Positions 45,960 through 54,426 of a stretch of DNA of 64,000 bases are shown in pieces (the stretch's first letter is position 1; every line of letters begins with the position of its first letter). The DNA comes from Lysinibacillus capsici (GTDB taxonomy: Bacteria > Bacillota > Bacilli > Bacillales_A > Planococcaceae). The stretch spans positions 1-64,000 of the forward strand of contig NZ_PXXX01000031.1 of assembly GCF_003367505.1 (NCBI RefSeq), in the 5' to 3' direction. The translations under genes and the position numbers were made by a program. The notes beneath the pieces are model-generated. The model worked only from the letters and a program-made list of their open reading frames with translations, had not been told where the DNA came from and did not search any database.

Positions 45960-46593
45960 TTATATTCTTCCGACTAATCACAAAGACTCCACCACAATGC
46001 GATAGTGGGTAAAATGTTAACTCACAAATTTCCTGTAAGGCGACCTTTAGTTCCTCATGGACAAAGTAAAATTCATCCTCATCCCAGTATCCCTTGCTAT
46101 CTTGACGACATTGCTCCAGCTGCTCTCTTGTCTGGAAAGCTACATCGCCAATTAAAATTTTCCCTGTTGGTGATAGGTGCTGTAATAATTGTGTGATATA
46201 CAAAGACTTTTGCTCATCTGTAAAATGATGGAGCGCATACGTACTAATAATCGCATCATAGGGCTGCTGTAATAGCTCCTGTGGCAAGCCATTCATTAAA
46301 TCCCACTCCATTAAGTGAGCCTCTGGCATTTTTTCCTTGGCAATGGCAATCATGTTCGCAGAAAAATCAAAGCCATAAATCGAATGCCCCTGTTCATAAA
46401 GCTTCGCCGTTAATACCCCTGTTCCAAAGCCAATATCTAAAACTGTGGAAGCGGGAACAGCCATCACTTCATTGAAAATTTTATTTAAAATCGCTTTATA
46501 GCCTGCAAATGGGTATTGATACTTTTCCTCACTGTGTTGTACCGTTTGGTCGTATCCATCGGCCCATAAATCAAAACCTTGTTTATTTAATAG
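45949..46593 (-). CDS. Class I SAM-dependent methyltransferase
   Basis: 214 residues with motif I VLDIGFGTGVLTAKLYEQG, then IYGFDFSANMIAIAKEK and YDAIISTYALHHF, in the YrrT/Methyltransf_25 style. ATG 46593 follows GGAGGC. Probably co-transcribed with the HD-domain gene. Substrate unknown. Confidence 0.87.
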   Translation of the reverse strand, partial: LLNKQGFDLWADGYDQTVQHSEEKYQYPFAGYKAILNKIFNEVMAVPASTVLDIGFGTGVLTAKLYEQGHSIYGFDFSANMIAIAKEKMPEAHLMEWDLMNGLPQELLQQPYDAIISTYALHHFTDEQKSLYITQLLQHLSPTGKILIGDVAFQTREQLEQCRQDSKGYWDEDEFYFVHEELKVALQEICELTFYPLSHCGGVFVISRKNINAD

Positions 46594-46907
46594 CATAGTG
46601 CCTCCTACAATGTATAAATTCTCCAAGCATTCATTAATTTACGTTCAGTCATCTGTTTCATCATAAATCCCCCTTCATTAACCAATTCAGTCCATTATAC
46701 CAATTTATTACCTTTCCAACAATTCAGAAAATAAACAGTGCTTTATCAATTTTCAAATTTTCATAAGCTGTTATAATATCAATATGTATAAAAATTACAA
46801 TAAACATTCTGGATAATATTTTATTATAAATTACCAAAATATTACCACATTCAACTTTTTACGATATAATAATACTGGGTAGTTAAAATATAAAAGGAGA
46901 TGACTTA

Positions 46908-47195
46908 ATGCAAGGTACAAACAAAAAGGCGTTGTTATGGATTAGCATTATAATGAGCTTAATGTCCATTTTCTTTGCATCTTTTGGTTCTAACAAATTT
47001 GGAGCCCCATTCCCCTTTATAAGTTACATCGGTGAGAATGAGTTATCATCCGCAATTGCTCTATTTACTATAAATGGCATTACTCAAATTCACTTTAATA
47101 TACTTTATTTCTTTATAAATGTTACACTAATTTACTTTATTCTTTTTTATGGTAGAAATATAATTAGTTCATTAAACTTAAGTAATCAATCCTAA
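46908..47195 (+). CDS. Small hypothetical membrane protein
   Basis: 95 residues with two or three hydrophobic helices (LLWISIIMSLMSIFFAS, ILYFFINVTLIYFILFY). AAAAGGAG upstream. No family recognised. Accessory-looking, AT-rich neighbourhood. Confidence 0.55.
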   Translation: MQGTNKKALLWISIIMSLMSIFFASFGSNKFGAPFPFISYIGENELSSAIALFTINGITQIHFNILYFFINVTLIYFILFYGRNIISSLNLSNQS

Positions 47196-47250
47196 TTCTT
47201 ATACATCAAGATTACAAAAATTAGCCTAACAAAAGAAAAATAAATAGTGT

Positions 47251-47471
47251 CCTGCATATAATGAAGATGGAAATGTTGATTATAGACAAACAATTTCGTC
47301 TAATAAATTTGCATGAACCTTTGCATCTTATACCATTGTAAAGGGAGTAATTTCAAAACAATTCAAGAGCAATTAGGACATTCACATGTTAATATGTCTA
47401 TAGGCACTTATGGTCACCTGACTGATGAAGATAAAGCCAACGATTTGAAGATATTTAACAAATTAATGTAG
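47251..47471 (+). pseudogene. Tyrosine integrase C-terminal remnant
   Basis: The last frame (from about 47357 to TAG 47469-47471) reads KTIQEQLGHSHVNMSIGTYG followed by HLTDEDKANDLKIF, the histidine and catalytic-tyrosine region of a phage integrase. The preceding segment TFASYTIVKGVISK is in another frame, and the LRHT block is deleted. So it is a frameshifted, truncated relic with no N-terminal part. Confidence 0.8.
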
Positions 47472-47567
47472 ATTGGTCGCTTTTTGGTCGCCTGTTTAAT
47501 TCAACCTATTATAAAACCTCATGTAAAACCCATATAAATCAACGTTTTCTTTAAAGGAGGGATCTAA
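47472..47567. other. Integrase remnant to leader-peptide gap
   Basis: A spacer with TTGGTCGC followed by TTGGTCGCC (47474-47490) and otherwise nothing notable. Confidence 0.3.
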
Positions 47568-47633
47568 ATGATCGCATTCACTTGTAATGCATGCTCTAGA
47601 ACGACTTCTTTAGGTCAAAGAGGTCAAGATTAA
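47568..47633 (+). CDS. Leader peptide before the FusB-like gene
   Basis: A 21-residue ORF beginning MIAFTCNACSRTTS, with a near-perfect ribosome-binding site AAAGGAGGG (47553-47561). The gene itself is far too short for an enzyme. Its 3' end lies in the first arm of a hairpin. Leader-plus-hairpin control is known for some ribosome-targeting resistance genes. The assignment is inferred from position and structure. Confidence 0.65.
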   Translation: MIAFTCNACSRTTSLGQRGQD

Positions 47634-47693
47634 GTTATAAACTAACAGAAATTGAATGATCTCTTTAGGCCAAAAAGTAAACAAATAGCCTAA
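47613..47693 (+). promoter_or_regulatory. Alternative hairpins before FusB-like gene
   Basis: Stem 1 pairs GGTCAAAGAGGTCA (47613-47626) with TGATCTCTTTAGGCC (47657-47671), about 14 bp with one bulge and G-U pairs. Stem 2 pairs TTAGGC (47665-47670) with GCCTAA (47688-47693). They share the middle segment, and the second stem lies 6 bases before the GGAGAG ribosome-binding site. Confidence 0.6.
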
Positions 47694-47712
47694 TAAACAG
47701 GAGAGATTTCAA

Positions 47713-48366
47713 ATGGAACAACAAACAATTCAGCCGTTTTTAACGGTTGCCAACTATCATTTACTAGAACAGCAATTAAATAAAATTTTACATGCACTGA
47801 CAACAACAAAGGATAAAAACGTTATCCTAGCAGTACGTGGCCTTGTTGATACGGAGGTAACGACAAAATTAGCATTATCAGCAGCAGAAACAATGCTGAT
47901 TGAACAGCTTTTTACTGTCACAGATCGTGCACAAGGTGATGCATTTTTAGAGCAATTAAAACCATATGTCATCCCGTTCAAGCCGGTGACCGCTAGTACG
48001 CTTAAAGCCTTATTTAAAAAAGAAAAGAAGCTCAAGCTACCAAATCTAGAAGCACTCGATTTTCAGCAAATTTGTTATCTTGCTTGGGATGATGCTGGCA
48101 CACATCGAAAGTATGTTGTCCTTGAGCAAAATGGGCAGCTAAAAGGGATCAAAGGGATATTTGCCAATAACACGGTTCGCGGCATTTGCGCTATCTGTAA
48201 TCGCCATTCAGATGTAGGCTTATTTACTACGTCCATTAAAGGACAGGTGGTTGGCACGTTTACCAACCACAGTAATTACATTTGTGCAGATAGTCAAACA
48301 TGCAATGAACATGTTACGGATATGAACAGAACACTGGAGTTTTTCGAGCGTATTACACAAAAATAA
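47713..48366 (+). CDS. FusB-type elongation factor G-binding protein
   Basis: 217 residues of the FusB/FBP family: a helical N-terminal domain (about 1-105) and a C-terminal treble-clef zinc domain with C159-x-x-C162 (GICAICNRHSD) and C191...C197...H200 (YICADSQTCNEHV). FusB-type proteins release EF-G from the ribosome in the presence of fusidic acid and so give resistance. Chromosomal homologues are common in Bacillales. The leader peptide and hairpins upstream suggest inducible translation. A strong terminator follows. Confidence 0.88.
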   Translation: MEQQTIQPFLTVANYHLLEQQLNKILHALTTTKDKNVILAVRGLVDTEVTTKLALSAAETMLIEQLFTVTDRAQGDAFLEQLKPYVIPFKPVTASTLKALFKKEKKLKLPNLEALDFQQICYLAWDDAGTHRKYVVLEQNGQLKGIKGIFANNTVRGICAICNRHSDVGLFTTSIKGQVVGTFTNHSNYICADSQTCNEHVTDMNRTLEFFERITQK

Positions 48367-48373
48367 ATGAACG

Positions 48374-48412
48374 AAGGCAGAAATGTTGTGCAAACAACAT
48401 TTCTGCCTTTTA
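48374..48412 (+). terminator. Terminator of the FusB-like gene
   Basis: AAGGCAGAAATGTTG and CAACATTTCTGCCTT form a 15-bp stem followed by TT. Confidence 0.93.
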
Positions 48413-48447
48413 ACTTTAAAAGATTAACTTTTCGGGTTTAGAAAAAG

Positions 48448-48825
48448 TTATCGGTTGGGATTACGATCAATAAATTCCTCTATTTCATCGGCTAATCCGT
48501 ACACAAGATGGAAATAGTGTTTCTCCGACATGACACCCTTTTTTCGCCATTTTTGCATTTCTTCATAATGAAATTGATAAAAATAGCCTTCTACATCTCT
48601 TCTAGCAATTCCTTTTTTCTCCGCCATCTCTGCAATCGAAAGACCTTTCCTCCACTCTTGGTCGTATTCCTGCACTGTCATGCCCAAAAATTTACTTATA
48701 GCTTCATAATCATATTTCACATGGTATACAAGAATACCTTCCTTATTTTCTTCTGCATATACGGTTGAAGAAAATGAGAAAACTACGATAAATAAAAGCA
48801 CATACACTTTATTGGCACTTTTCAT
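48448..48825 (-). CDS. Small secreted protein with helical C-terminus
   Basis: 125 residues. Signal peptide MKSANKVYVLLFIVVFSFSS with an AEEN cleavage region. The mature part has a charged helical stretch (EYDQEWRKGLSIAEMAEKKG). Not recognised. ATG 48825 after GGGGG is preferred over 48873. Confidence 0.65.
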   Translation of the reverse strand: MKSANKVYVLLFIVVFSFSSTVYAEENKEGILVYHVKYDYEAISKFLGMTVQEYDQEWRKGLSIAEMAEKKGIARRDVEGYFYQFHYEEMQKWRKKGVMSEKHYFHLVYGLADEIEEFIDRNPNR

Positions 48826-48982
48826 TTTGGAACCCCCATACTTTTTGAGGTTAATGTGTGTGGTTCTCATCATTACTATGTATGAAGGAAATCGTGGAAG
48901 TGATGAAGAATGTCAGCGAAGAAGAGAAGATTTTTTATTTATCCTTCGTGAATGATTTAGTCCAAAATACCAGGGCTTGTCA

Positions 48983-49429
48983 TTAGTCATGTAATACAAA
49001 ATGAAGCATGATACTATTCACGCAAATTTTCAATTCTACGTTCTTATCGATCGATATCTCTTGTCTAAAATCGATTAAGTCCTTTTCCTCTACATGAATC
49101 ATTTTCGCGACACTAGCCGTTGAAAACATGTATTCCTTAATGAGGTCATTCAAAAGCAATGCGGCTCTTTCCCTTGCATCAAAGCCTTCAAAGCCAACAC
49201 ATAACATAACTATTTTTTGTTCAATCTTATCTAGCTGCTCCGTCGTGATGCTGCCCTTGTTATTCAATAAACTATCCAGCTCATTCATTGGTAAATCAAA
49301 TATTTTCGCAAGTTGCTGATGATTGAAACTGAATTTTTCAGCCACTTCTTGAATTTGCTGTCTCAGGTAATCGAATCGGGAAATATCCGTGACAAAAGAT
49401 ACTTCTGCCCTATCCTTCCATTCTTTCAC
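48983..49429 (-). CDS. HTH-domain hypothetical protein
   Basis: 148 residues. Two similar helix-turn-helix-like segments: FNHQQLAKIFDLPMNELDSLL at about 35-55 and FSTASVAKMIHVEEKDLIDF at about 102-121. No Xre signature. GTG start with AGAGGG upstream. Possible regulator, target unknown. Confidence 0.6.
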   Translation of the reverse strand: MKEWKDRAEVSFVTDISRFDYLRQQIQEVAEKFSFNHQQLAKIFDLPMNELDSLLNNKGSITTEQLDKIEQKIVMLCVGFEGFDARERAALLLNDLIKEYMFSTASVAKMIHVEEKDLIDFRQEISIDKNVELKICVNSIMLHFVLHD

Positions 49430-49477
49430 AGTAGTAACCCTCTTTTCATTCTTTTTTATGTATCAAATGAAACTATA

Positions 49478-49836
49478 TTAAAAATGAGGACGCCAAAAAA
49501 GTGGCAGTATTAATAAAAAAACGGAAATCGTAATAAAAATGGTAGTGGTTGTAGGGGATAATTTTTGGCGATATGGACCATTATAAAATCCCGAAAACTG
49601 CAGTTTATTACGATAGAGGACAAACAATAAACTATATATGGCGATTCCCCCAGCCACCCAGCGTATGAACCATCAACATTTATTCCAAAAGAGGTATAAA
49701 TAAGCCTGGCGCCTCCCCACATCACGCATCCAATAATGGAAAAAAGGATAATAATTCTTATTAATTCTAAAAATATTTTAAATGTAATCATCCATAGTTC
49801 TCTTATTTCCTTCACCAGCTCTCTCCACCTCCACAA
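49478..49836 (-). pseudogene. Membrane protein gene broken by a frameshift in a G-run
   Basis: The intact frame from 49836 ends at 49510 with an implausible tail. If one G is added to the GGGGG run (plus-strand CCCCC, 49647-49651), the frame continues as IAIYSLLFVLYRNKLQFSG, a third helix TTTTIFITISVFLLILPLF, and stops at 49478-49480. Together this gives a sensible three-helix protein of about 118 residues. It may be a true pseudogene, a phase-variable gene or a sequencing error. A GTG start at 49815 is also possible. Confidence 0.65.
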
Positions 49837-50112
49837 TCTGTAAAATTATTATAACACTTCCTGAATTAGTAATTCACTTAAACCGAGAATGTATTGTCGT
49901 CTATGGTGAGCTTACTTGTTGTGTCTTAATACGGTTTCAACATGAATTGGGTAGGAATTATAGAACAAAGTATAATTGGTGGGAAATGTATACTTTTATT
50001 ATTTCCGCTTTATGAAAAATGACACGATTCCACCAAGTATCGAATATTCACTGACAAAAGAATGAAAAAACTTAATGCCCTCACTAGTATTAATAGCCAG
50101 CGAATACAAAAG
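49837..50112. other. Intergenic region without visible genes
   Basis: AT-rich, no ORF above noise and no clear repeats. Confidence 0.4.
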
Positions 50113-50142
50113 AAAAAACCAACTTTATGCTAAAAAGCTGGT
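50113..50142 (-). terminator. Terminator of the TetR gene
   Basis: Minus-strand CCA-CTTT and AAAG-TGG stem followed by six T. Confidence 0.6.
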
Positions 50143-50162
50143 CTAGTTATTCAATCATTCAT

Positions 50163-51059
50163 TTATGACTTGCTGTTTTTCATCTTCATAAAGAGCCAGA
50201 AAAGGTTGGCTATTTCTTCAGCTTCATATTTATAAATCGTTTCAGCGAAAGAAGCACGAAATGGCTGTAGCATGATCTCTAAAACACTCATGCGGGGTGT
50301 TTCTCTCTTCATTTCATCCAAAAGTAAGCTAGAGAGTTCGAGTGATTTTTGTGGAAGTTCGATTGTCGAGATTTTTTTACAAAATTTCTCTAATTTCTCT
50401 TGTATTTCTTTACTAGTAATGGACTTATAGGCTAGATCCTTTTCTAATAAAAACATTTCCTGTGGCTCTAATAGAATTTCTCCACTCTTAATCATTTCTG
50501 GCAGAAAACTTTCTACATATTTCAATGACCGAGTAACCACTTTTTTTAGATCTATCGTCATATTAGTAGCCAAATTCCAATAAAAAGATAAATATTGGAA
50601 TGTGCCAAAAAAGACGACCGCACACTCATAATAATAGTGCTTTCCTTCTTCTCCATAAATATCATAGAATCTGTTTTTTAACCAGGTGATTTCATGAAAG
50701 CGATGTTCCGCAAGAATTTCTTGCAGCTCTTCATCATGCAAAAAGGAGATTTCTCGAAATAATGGCATTAAATTATATTTTTCTTTAATTTTTAATGTGG
50801 CGATTAATTGTTCAATTAAAACGTCTACATCATCTTTTTTCTTACCAACTAAAATTTCCTCTTTTAAAACATTTCGCTCTTGACGATTTTGCTCTAATAC
50901 GGCTTTCAGGCATTCGTTTTTAGATGAAAAATAATTATAAAATGTACCTTTCGAAATATTTGCCTTATCTAAAATATCCTGAACCGATGTATGCTGATAC
51001 CCTTTTTCAGTAAATAATTGTAATGTTGATTCGATAACGATTTGTTTACGATCTTTCAT
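50163..51059 (-). CDS. TetR-family regulator
   Basis: About 298 residues, longer than the usual 200. The N-terminal HTH is clear (IVIESTLQLFTEKGYQHTSVQDILDKANISKGTFYNYF). The C-terminal domain is extended and helical, perhaps an added ligand domain. ATG 51059 has GGAG six bases upstream and is preferred over TTG 51071. No efflux or target gene is adjacent. Confidence 0.85.
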   Translation of the reverse strand: MKDRKQIVIESTLQLFTEKGYQHTSVQDILDKANISKGTFYNYFSSKNECLKAVLEQNRQERNVLKEEILVGKKKDDVDVLIEQLIATLKIKEKYNLMPLFREISFLHDEELQEILAEHRFHEITWLKNRFYDIYGEEGKHYYYECAVVFFGTFQYLSFYWNLATNMTIDLKKVVTRSLKYVESFLPEMIKSGEILLEPQEMFLLEKDLAYKSITSKEIQEKLEKFCKKISTIELPQKSLELSSLLLDEMKRETPRMSVLEIMLQPFRASFAETIYKYEAEEIANLFWLFMKMKNSKS

Positions 51060-51253
51060 ACATTTCTCCAATCTCTAAACACAATAACGAACTTACTACA
51101 ATTATACTAGGAAAACTAGATTTCTTAAACTATGCAAATTTGATACTAGAGGTCCTCACTCTGTAGTGCCAGTCCAAATCGGTTAGGTTTTTCTAAAATG
51201 TATGGATAGTAAAAAACCTTCTGCACACACTACTTTTCAGGAGGTGATATTTA

Positions 51254-51667
51254 ATGGCGAATAATAACAACAACCAAAATTTCAACTCAAAAATTCCTAA
51301 TGCAGCTCCAAACGCAATGAATTCAATGAATGTTGAATTCGGGAACGAGACTGATGTTAATCAAATCAGACAACAAATTCAACAAGCTGAAGCTAAAAAG
51401 CAACAGGCTTCTGGTTCTATGAACGCAATGAAGTCAACGAACGTTGAATTTGGGAATGAAACTGATGTTAACCAAATCAGACAACAAATCCAACAAGCTG
51501 AAGCTAAAAAGCAACAGGCTTCTGGTTCTATGAATGCAATGAAGTCAACGAACGTTGAATTTGGGAATGAAACTGATGTTAACCAAATCAGACAACAAAT
51601 TCAACAAGCTGAAGCAAACAAAAAATTTGCTTCTGGTAAATTTGCTAACGAAAATAATTCAAAATAG
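51254..51667 (+). CDS. sspE: Gamma-type small acid-soluble spore protein, triplicated
   Basis: 137 residues, Asn/Gln-rich, with three 37-residue repeats each carrying EFGNETDVNQIRQQIQQAEA. EFGNETD matches the spore-protease (GPR) cleavage pattern. Gamma-SASP serves as an amino-acid store in spores, released at germination. B. subtilis SspE has two repeats in 84 residues, so this one is expanded. Repeats 2 and 3 are almost identical at the DNA level (111-bp unit). AGGAGGTG precedes the ATG. Confidence 0.92.
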   Translation: MANNNNNQNFNSKIPNAAPNAMNSMNVEFGNETDVNQIRQQIQQAEAKKQQASGSMNAMKSTNVEFGNETDVNQIRQQIQQAEAKKQQASGSMNAMKSTNVEFGNETDVNQIRQQIQQAEANKKFASGKFANENNSK

Positions 51668-51687
51668 CTTTCATTCAACATCCGCAG

Positions 51688-51709
51688 CCGGCATCCTTGC
51701 CGGTTTTTT
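51688..51709 (+). terminator. Terminator of the SASP gene
   Basis: CCGGC and GCCGG stem with AG flank and six T. Confidence 0.85.
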
Positions 51710-51814
51710 GTTTTTCACAATTTTGGTTAATTCCTTCAGGATAAAATTCCCGCTTTAGATTTTCATTCAGGTAAACCGAATTTACATACATCGAAAATGA
51801 TTCGATTCAAGTTA

Positions 51815-52315
51815 TCAAATTGTTTTTTTAAAAAAATTTTTTGCTTCTTCTATTTGCTCCTTTGGTAGAGTCCGCAGTAATTCTTCTTCTAACCACGCTA
51901 TCGTTTTGCTTCTTAAATAATTTCGCATGTGTTCTTCCGCTTCCAGCATGACACTATTGATCGTACAGTTCGATTGACTTGAACAAGACTCACACTTTTG
52001 GTTTTTATTTTGATAAGCAAAATTCGCTTTAATATTCTTACACTGAAATATCGGATCTTCACCTTCAACAGCTCGCACAACATCCCAAAATGTAATATCT
52101 TCAGGTTTTCTATTGAGTCGATAACCCCCTTTTACACCAGATACCGAGCTAACAATTCCTTCCTTGGACAATTTCCCTAAAACTTTTGAAAGATAGGTCT
52201 CCGATAATCCTTGAAATTCTGATAAATCCTTTATTCCTATACTTTCATTTTTTGGTACATCAATTAAATAAACAAGACTGTGTAGGGCATATTCAACCAT
52301 CACACTATATTTCAT
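51815..52315 (-). CDS. Rrf2-family redox-type regulator
   Basis: 166 residues with the Rrf2 winged helix (MKYSVMVEYALHSLVYL, LSETYLSKVLGKLSKEGIV, GVKGGYRLNRKPEDITFWDVV). Four cysteines follow (FQCKN, KCESC, NCT), more than in CymR, so it could bind Fe-S or sense thiols. It is divergent from an azoreductase/AhpD operon whose promoter carries an operator-like repeat, so it probably controls that operon. Confidence 0.88.
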   Translation of the reverse strand: MKYSVMVEYALHSLVYLIDVPKNESIGIKDLSEFQGLSETYLSKVLGKLSKEGIVSSVSGVKGGYRLNRKPEDITFWDVVRAVEGEDPIFQCKNIKANFAYQNKNQKCESCSSQSNCTINSVMLEAEEHMRNYLRSKTIAWLEEELLRTLPKEQIEEAKNFFKKTI

Positions 52316-52386
52316 TATTCCACCCTCTTAAAACATTTTGCTTACCATGATAGTAACACATTTTAGCTATACATAAATGAATCAGT

Positions 52387-52415
52387 TTGACAAACGAAAA
52401 TGAAAAGCGTATATT
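52387..52415 (+). promoter_or_regulatory. Promoter of the azoreductase operon
   Basis: TTGACA (52387-52392), 17-base spacer, TATATT (52410-52415). Confidence 0.78.
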
Positions 52416-52427
52416 GTAGACAAAGTT

Positions 52428-52454
52428 AATCAACGATAAAATCAATCGACGATT
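52428..52454. promoter_or_regulatory. Operator-like repeat downstream of the promoter
   Basis: AATCAACGAT (52428-52437) and ATCGACGATT (52445-52454) are imperfect inverted arms around the start of transcription. Confidence 0.55.
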
Positions 52455-52485
52455 AGTAACAACTTTATTTAACTGGAGGATTTTT

Positions 52486-53127
52486 ATGCGTAAACTACTT
52501 GTGATAAATGCACACCCTGAAGTGGAGTCAAAGACATCTTTGAGCCTTCAAGTATTAGATCATTTTCTAGGGACATACAAAGAAAATAAACAGGATGATG
52601 AAGTAATTGAGCAAATTAATCTATATGAAGACGTTGTTCCGATGATAGATAAGATTGTTTTAAGTGGCTGGGAACATTCACGAAATGGAGATCCTTTAAC
52701 ACACGAAGAAAATGAAGTTTTGGAACGCATGAATGAAATTTTAGTTCAATTTAAAAGTGCTAATAAATATTTAATTGTAATGCCTTTGCATAATTTTAAT
52801 ATTCCTTCAAAGCTAAAGGATTATATGGATAACATTCTAATTGCGCGAGAAACATTCAAATATACGGAAAATGGTTCTGTGGGCTTATTAAATGATGGAA
52901 GGAGCATGATCCTCATACAGGCAAGTGGTTCAATTTATACAAATGGCGATTGGTATACCGAAGTGGAGTATTCCTACAAATACCTTAAATCAATGTTTGC
53001 CTTTCTTGGAATAGAAGATTTTAATATTCTTCGTGTCCAAGGAACAGCCTTATTGAATACAGAAGATGTCTTGCAAAATGCACTTTATCAAGCGGATCAA
53101 TTATCCGTTGAATTAGCTAATAAATAA
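52486..53127 (+). CDS. FMN-dependent NADH-azoreductase family protein
   Basis: 213 residues with a flavodoxin-like fold: LLVINAHPEVESKTSLSLQV (FMN-binding loop), IVMPLHNFNIPSKLKDYMDNI and the QASGSIY loop. It reduces quinones or azo compounds at the expense of NADH. GGAGG upstream. Followed by the AhpD-like gene. The Rrf2 regulator divergent from it is the probable controller. Confidence 0.9.
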   Translation: MRKLLVINAHPEVESKTSLSLQVLDHFLGTYKENKQDDEVIEQINLYEDVVPMIDKIVLSGWEHSRNGDPLTHEENEVLERMNEILVQFKSANKYLIVMPLHNFNIPSKLKDYMDNILIARETFKYTENGSVGLLNDGRSMILIQASGSIYTNGDWYTEVEYSYKYLKSMFAFLGIEDFNILRVQGTALLNTEDVLQNALYQADQLSVELANK

Positions 53128-53141
53128 TGGAGGGATTCACA

Positions 53142-53579
53142 ATGACACAACGTATGAATTATTATGAAATTGCACCAGATGCTATGAAGATAATGATGGA
53201 AATGGAAAAATACACTAAAAAAAGTAGTATTGAGAGAAAGCTTCGTGAGCTTATTAAAATTAGAGCTTCTCAAATTAATGGCTGTGCCTATTGCATCAAC
53301 ATGCACACTGCTGATGCGAAGAAAATGGGGGAGACTGAACAGCGCTTATACTGCATTAGCGCATGGAGAGAATGTACTTTTTATTCAGATGCTGAAAAAG
53401 TAGCATTAGAATTAACGGAACATATTACGCTTATTCCAGAAAAACGCGTTCCTGATGAATTATATGAGCGTGTGCGCAAGCATTTTGATGAAAAGGCTTA
53501 TGTCGATTTGGTTATCTTGATTAATCAAATTAACAGTTGGAATCGAATTTCTATTGCTATGGGCAATGTTGCGGAATAA
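53142..53579 (+). CDS. Carboxymuconolactone decarboxylase/AhpD-like protein
   Basis: 145 residues. SQINGCAYCINMHTADAKKMG carries the C-x-x-C-x3-H redox motif of alkylhydroperoxidase AhpD-like proteins. ATG 53142 (MTQRMNYYEIA) follows GGAGGG. An ATG at 53127 overlaps the previous stop and has no site. It likely detoxifies peroxides in partnership with the azoreductase. Confidence 0.9.
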   Translation: MTQRMNYYEIAPDAMKIMMEMEKYTKKSSIERKLRELIKIRASQINGCAYCINMHTADAKKMGETEQRLYCISAWRECTFYSDAEKVALELTEHITLIPEKRVPDELYERVRKHFDEKAYVDLVILINQINSWNRISIAMGNVAE

Positions 53580-53580
53580 T

Positions 53581-53611
53581 AAATGGCTGCCTTAACAGGT
53601 AGCTATTTTTC
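53581..53611 (+). terminator. Terminator of the azoreductase operon
   Basis: AAAT-GCT-CC and GG-AGC-ATTT stem followed by T-rich sequence. Confidence 0.65.
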
Positions 53612-54166
53612 TTATAGTAGTTTGATATCAATTGGAGTCGTACTTTCATTTGTCAGTCCCCCCTATCTCCCTTTAACAAAATGTTCAAATGTTTGTTTAG
53701 GCAATAAAAAAATTTCCCGGGTAAGCGCAAGAAAAGACAAATTCAATCCCACATTCCTCCATCAAGCGACTGATTTCTTCATTTTCCTTGCCTTTTGAAA
53801 TACTGGCAGAAGGCATTTTAGGATGGGACAATAATTATTTCCTGTTGAGTAGGTTGATTTTAAATACCTTCAATGACAATGCAATCCTAGATATCTAAGT
53901 TATTCGGAGTACATACTTTCCCTTGTCTCTCTCAGTATGTATTTTATTTTCGAAAAAAACACTCATCATGTAAACGAGTGTTTCATACTTATTATGACAA
54001 CCACTTAGGTGGTGTGTTTTTTCCCAGAGTCTAAGTGAGTTTGTATCTTTTAGTTTTTATTTATTAGATTACTTTAATATCAAGTATTCATAGCTTATCG
54101 TGCTTTTTAGATTATAATATTTTTGTATATTTTTTAATATTCCTTTGGGGGTACTTAACTTAAATT
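53612..54166. other. Decayed intergenic region
   Basis: No intact gene. It holds a 73-bp copy (53953-54025) of the 3' end and terminator of the ypjP-like gene at 56.8 kb. Confidence 0.5.
53953..54025. repeat. Diverged duplicate of the ypjP-like gene end
   Basis: The stretch matches 56784-56861 with only a few differences: a terminator stem (AACACTC...GAGTGTT) and codons for a KNTPPKWLS end on the minus strand. Here the reading frame is preceded by an in-frame stop. It is a relic of a duplicated or recombined copy. Confidence 0.75.
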
Positions 54167-54347
54167 CATTTTATTTCCCTGAATGCAGTTTTTTCCTCTG
54201 GCTTGAATCCAAATTCTACATTTGTGAGTGGTTGATACTTATCGTTACTTAATTGTTTGCCCACCAGCATAGTAAACGGGTTTTCTTTTAACCTAAGATA
54301 ACTGCATCTGTGATTTTAAAGTGCTTATATTTATCCAATAATTCGAT
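54167..54347 (-). pseudogene. Frameshifted gene remnant
   Basis: A readable frame IELLDKYKHFKITDAVI is followed, after a shift at about 54294, by LRLKENPFTMLVGKQLSND and EFGFKPEEKTAFREIK, ending at TGA 54167-54169. Amino-acid composition and codon use are gene-like in both parts. No start is visible. Family not recognised. Confidence 0.55.
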
Positions 54348-54382
54348 TTATCAAGACCTAATTTCAATAAAGATAGAAAGTT

Positions 54383-54426
54383 AAAGGGTTCTACACATTA
54401 GATATGACTAATATGTAGAACCTTTT
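54383..54426. terminator. Strong hairpin terminator of a lost gene
   Basis: AAAGG-TTCTACA-ATTA pairs with TAAT-TGTAGAA-CCTTT, followed by TTCTTC. It serves no intact gene now. Confidence 0.7.

Noticed and set aside
51360-51660. Tandem DNA repeats considered as CRISPR-like
   Set aside because: The 111-bp repeats are coding repeats of the gamma-SASP, with no spacers. No CRISPR array, tRNA or rRNA gene was seen anywhere in the window.
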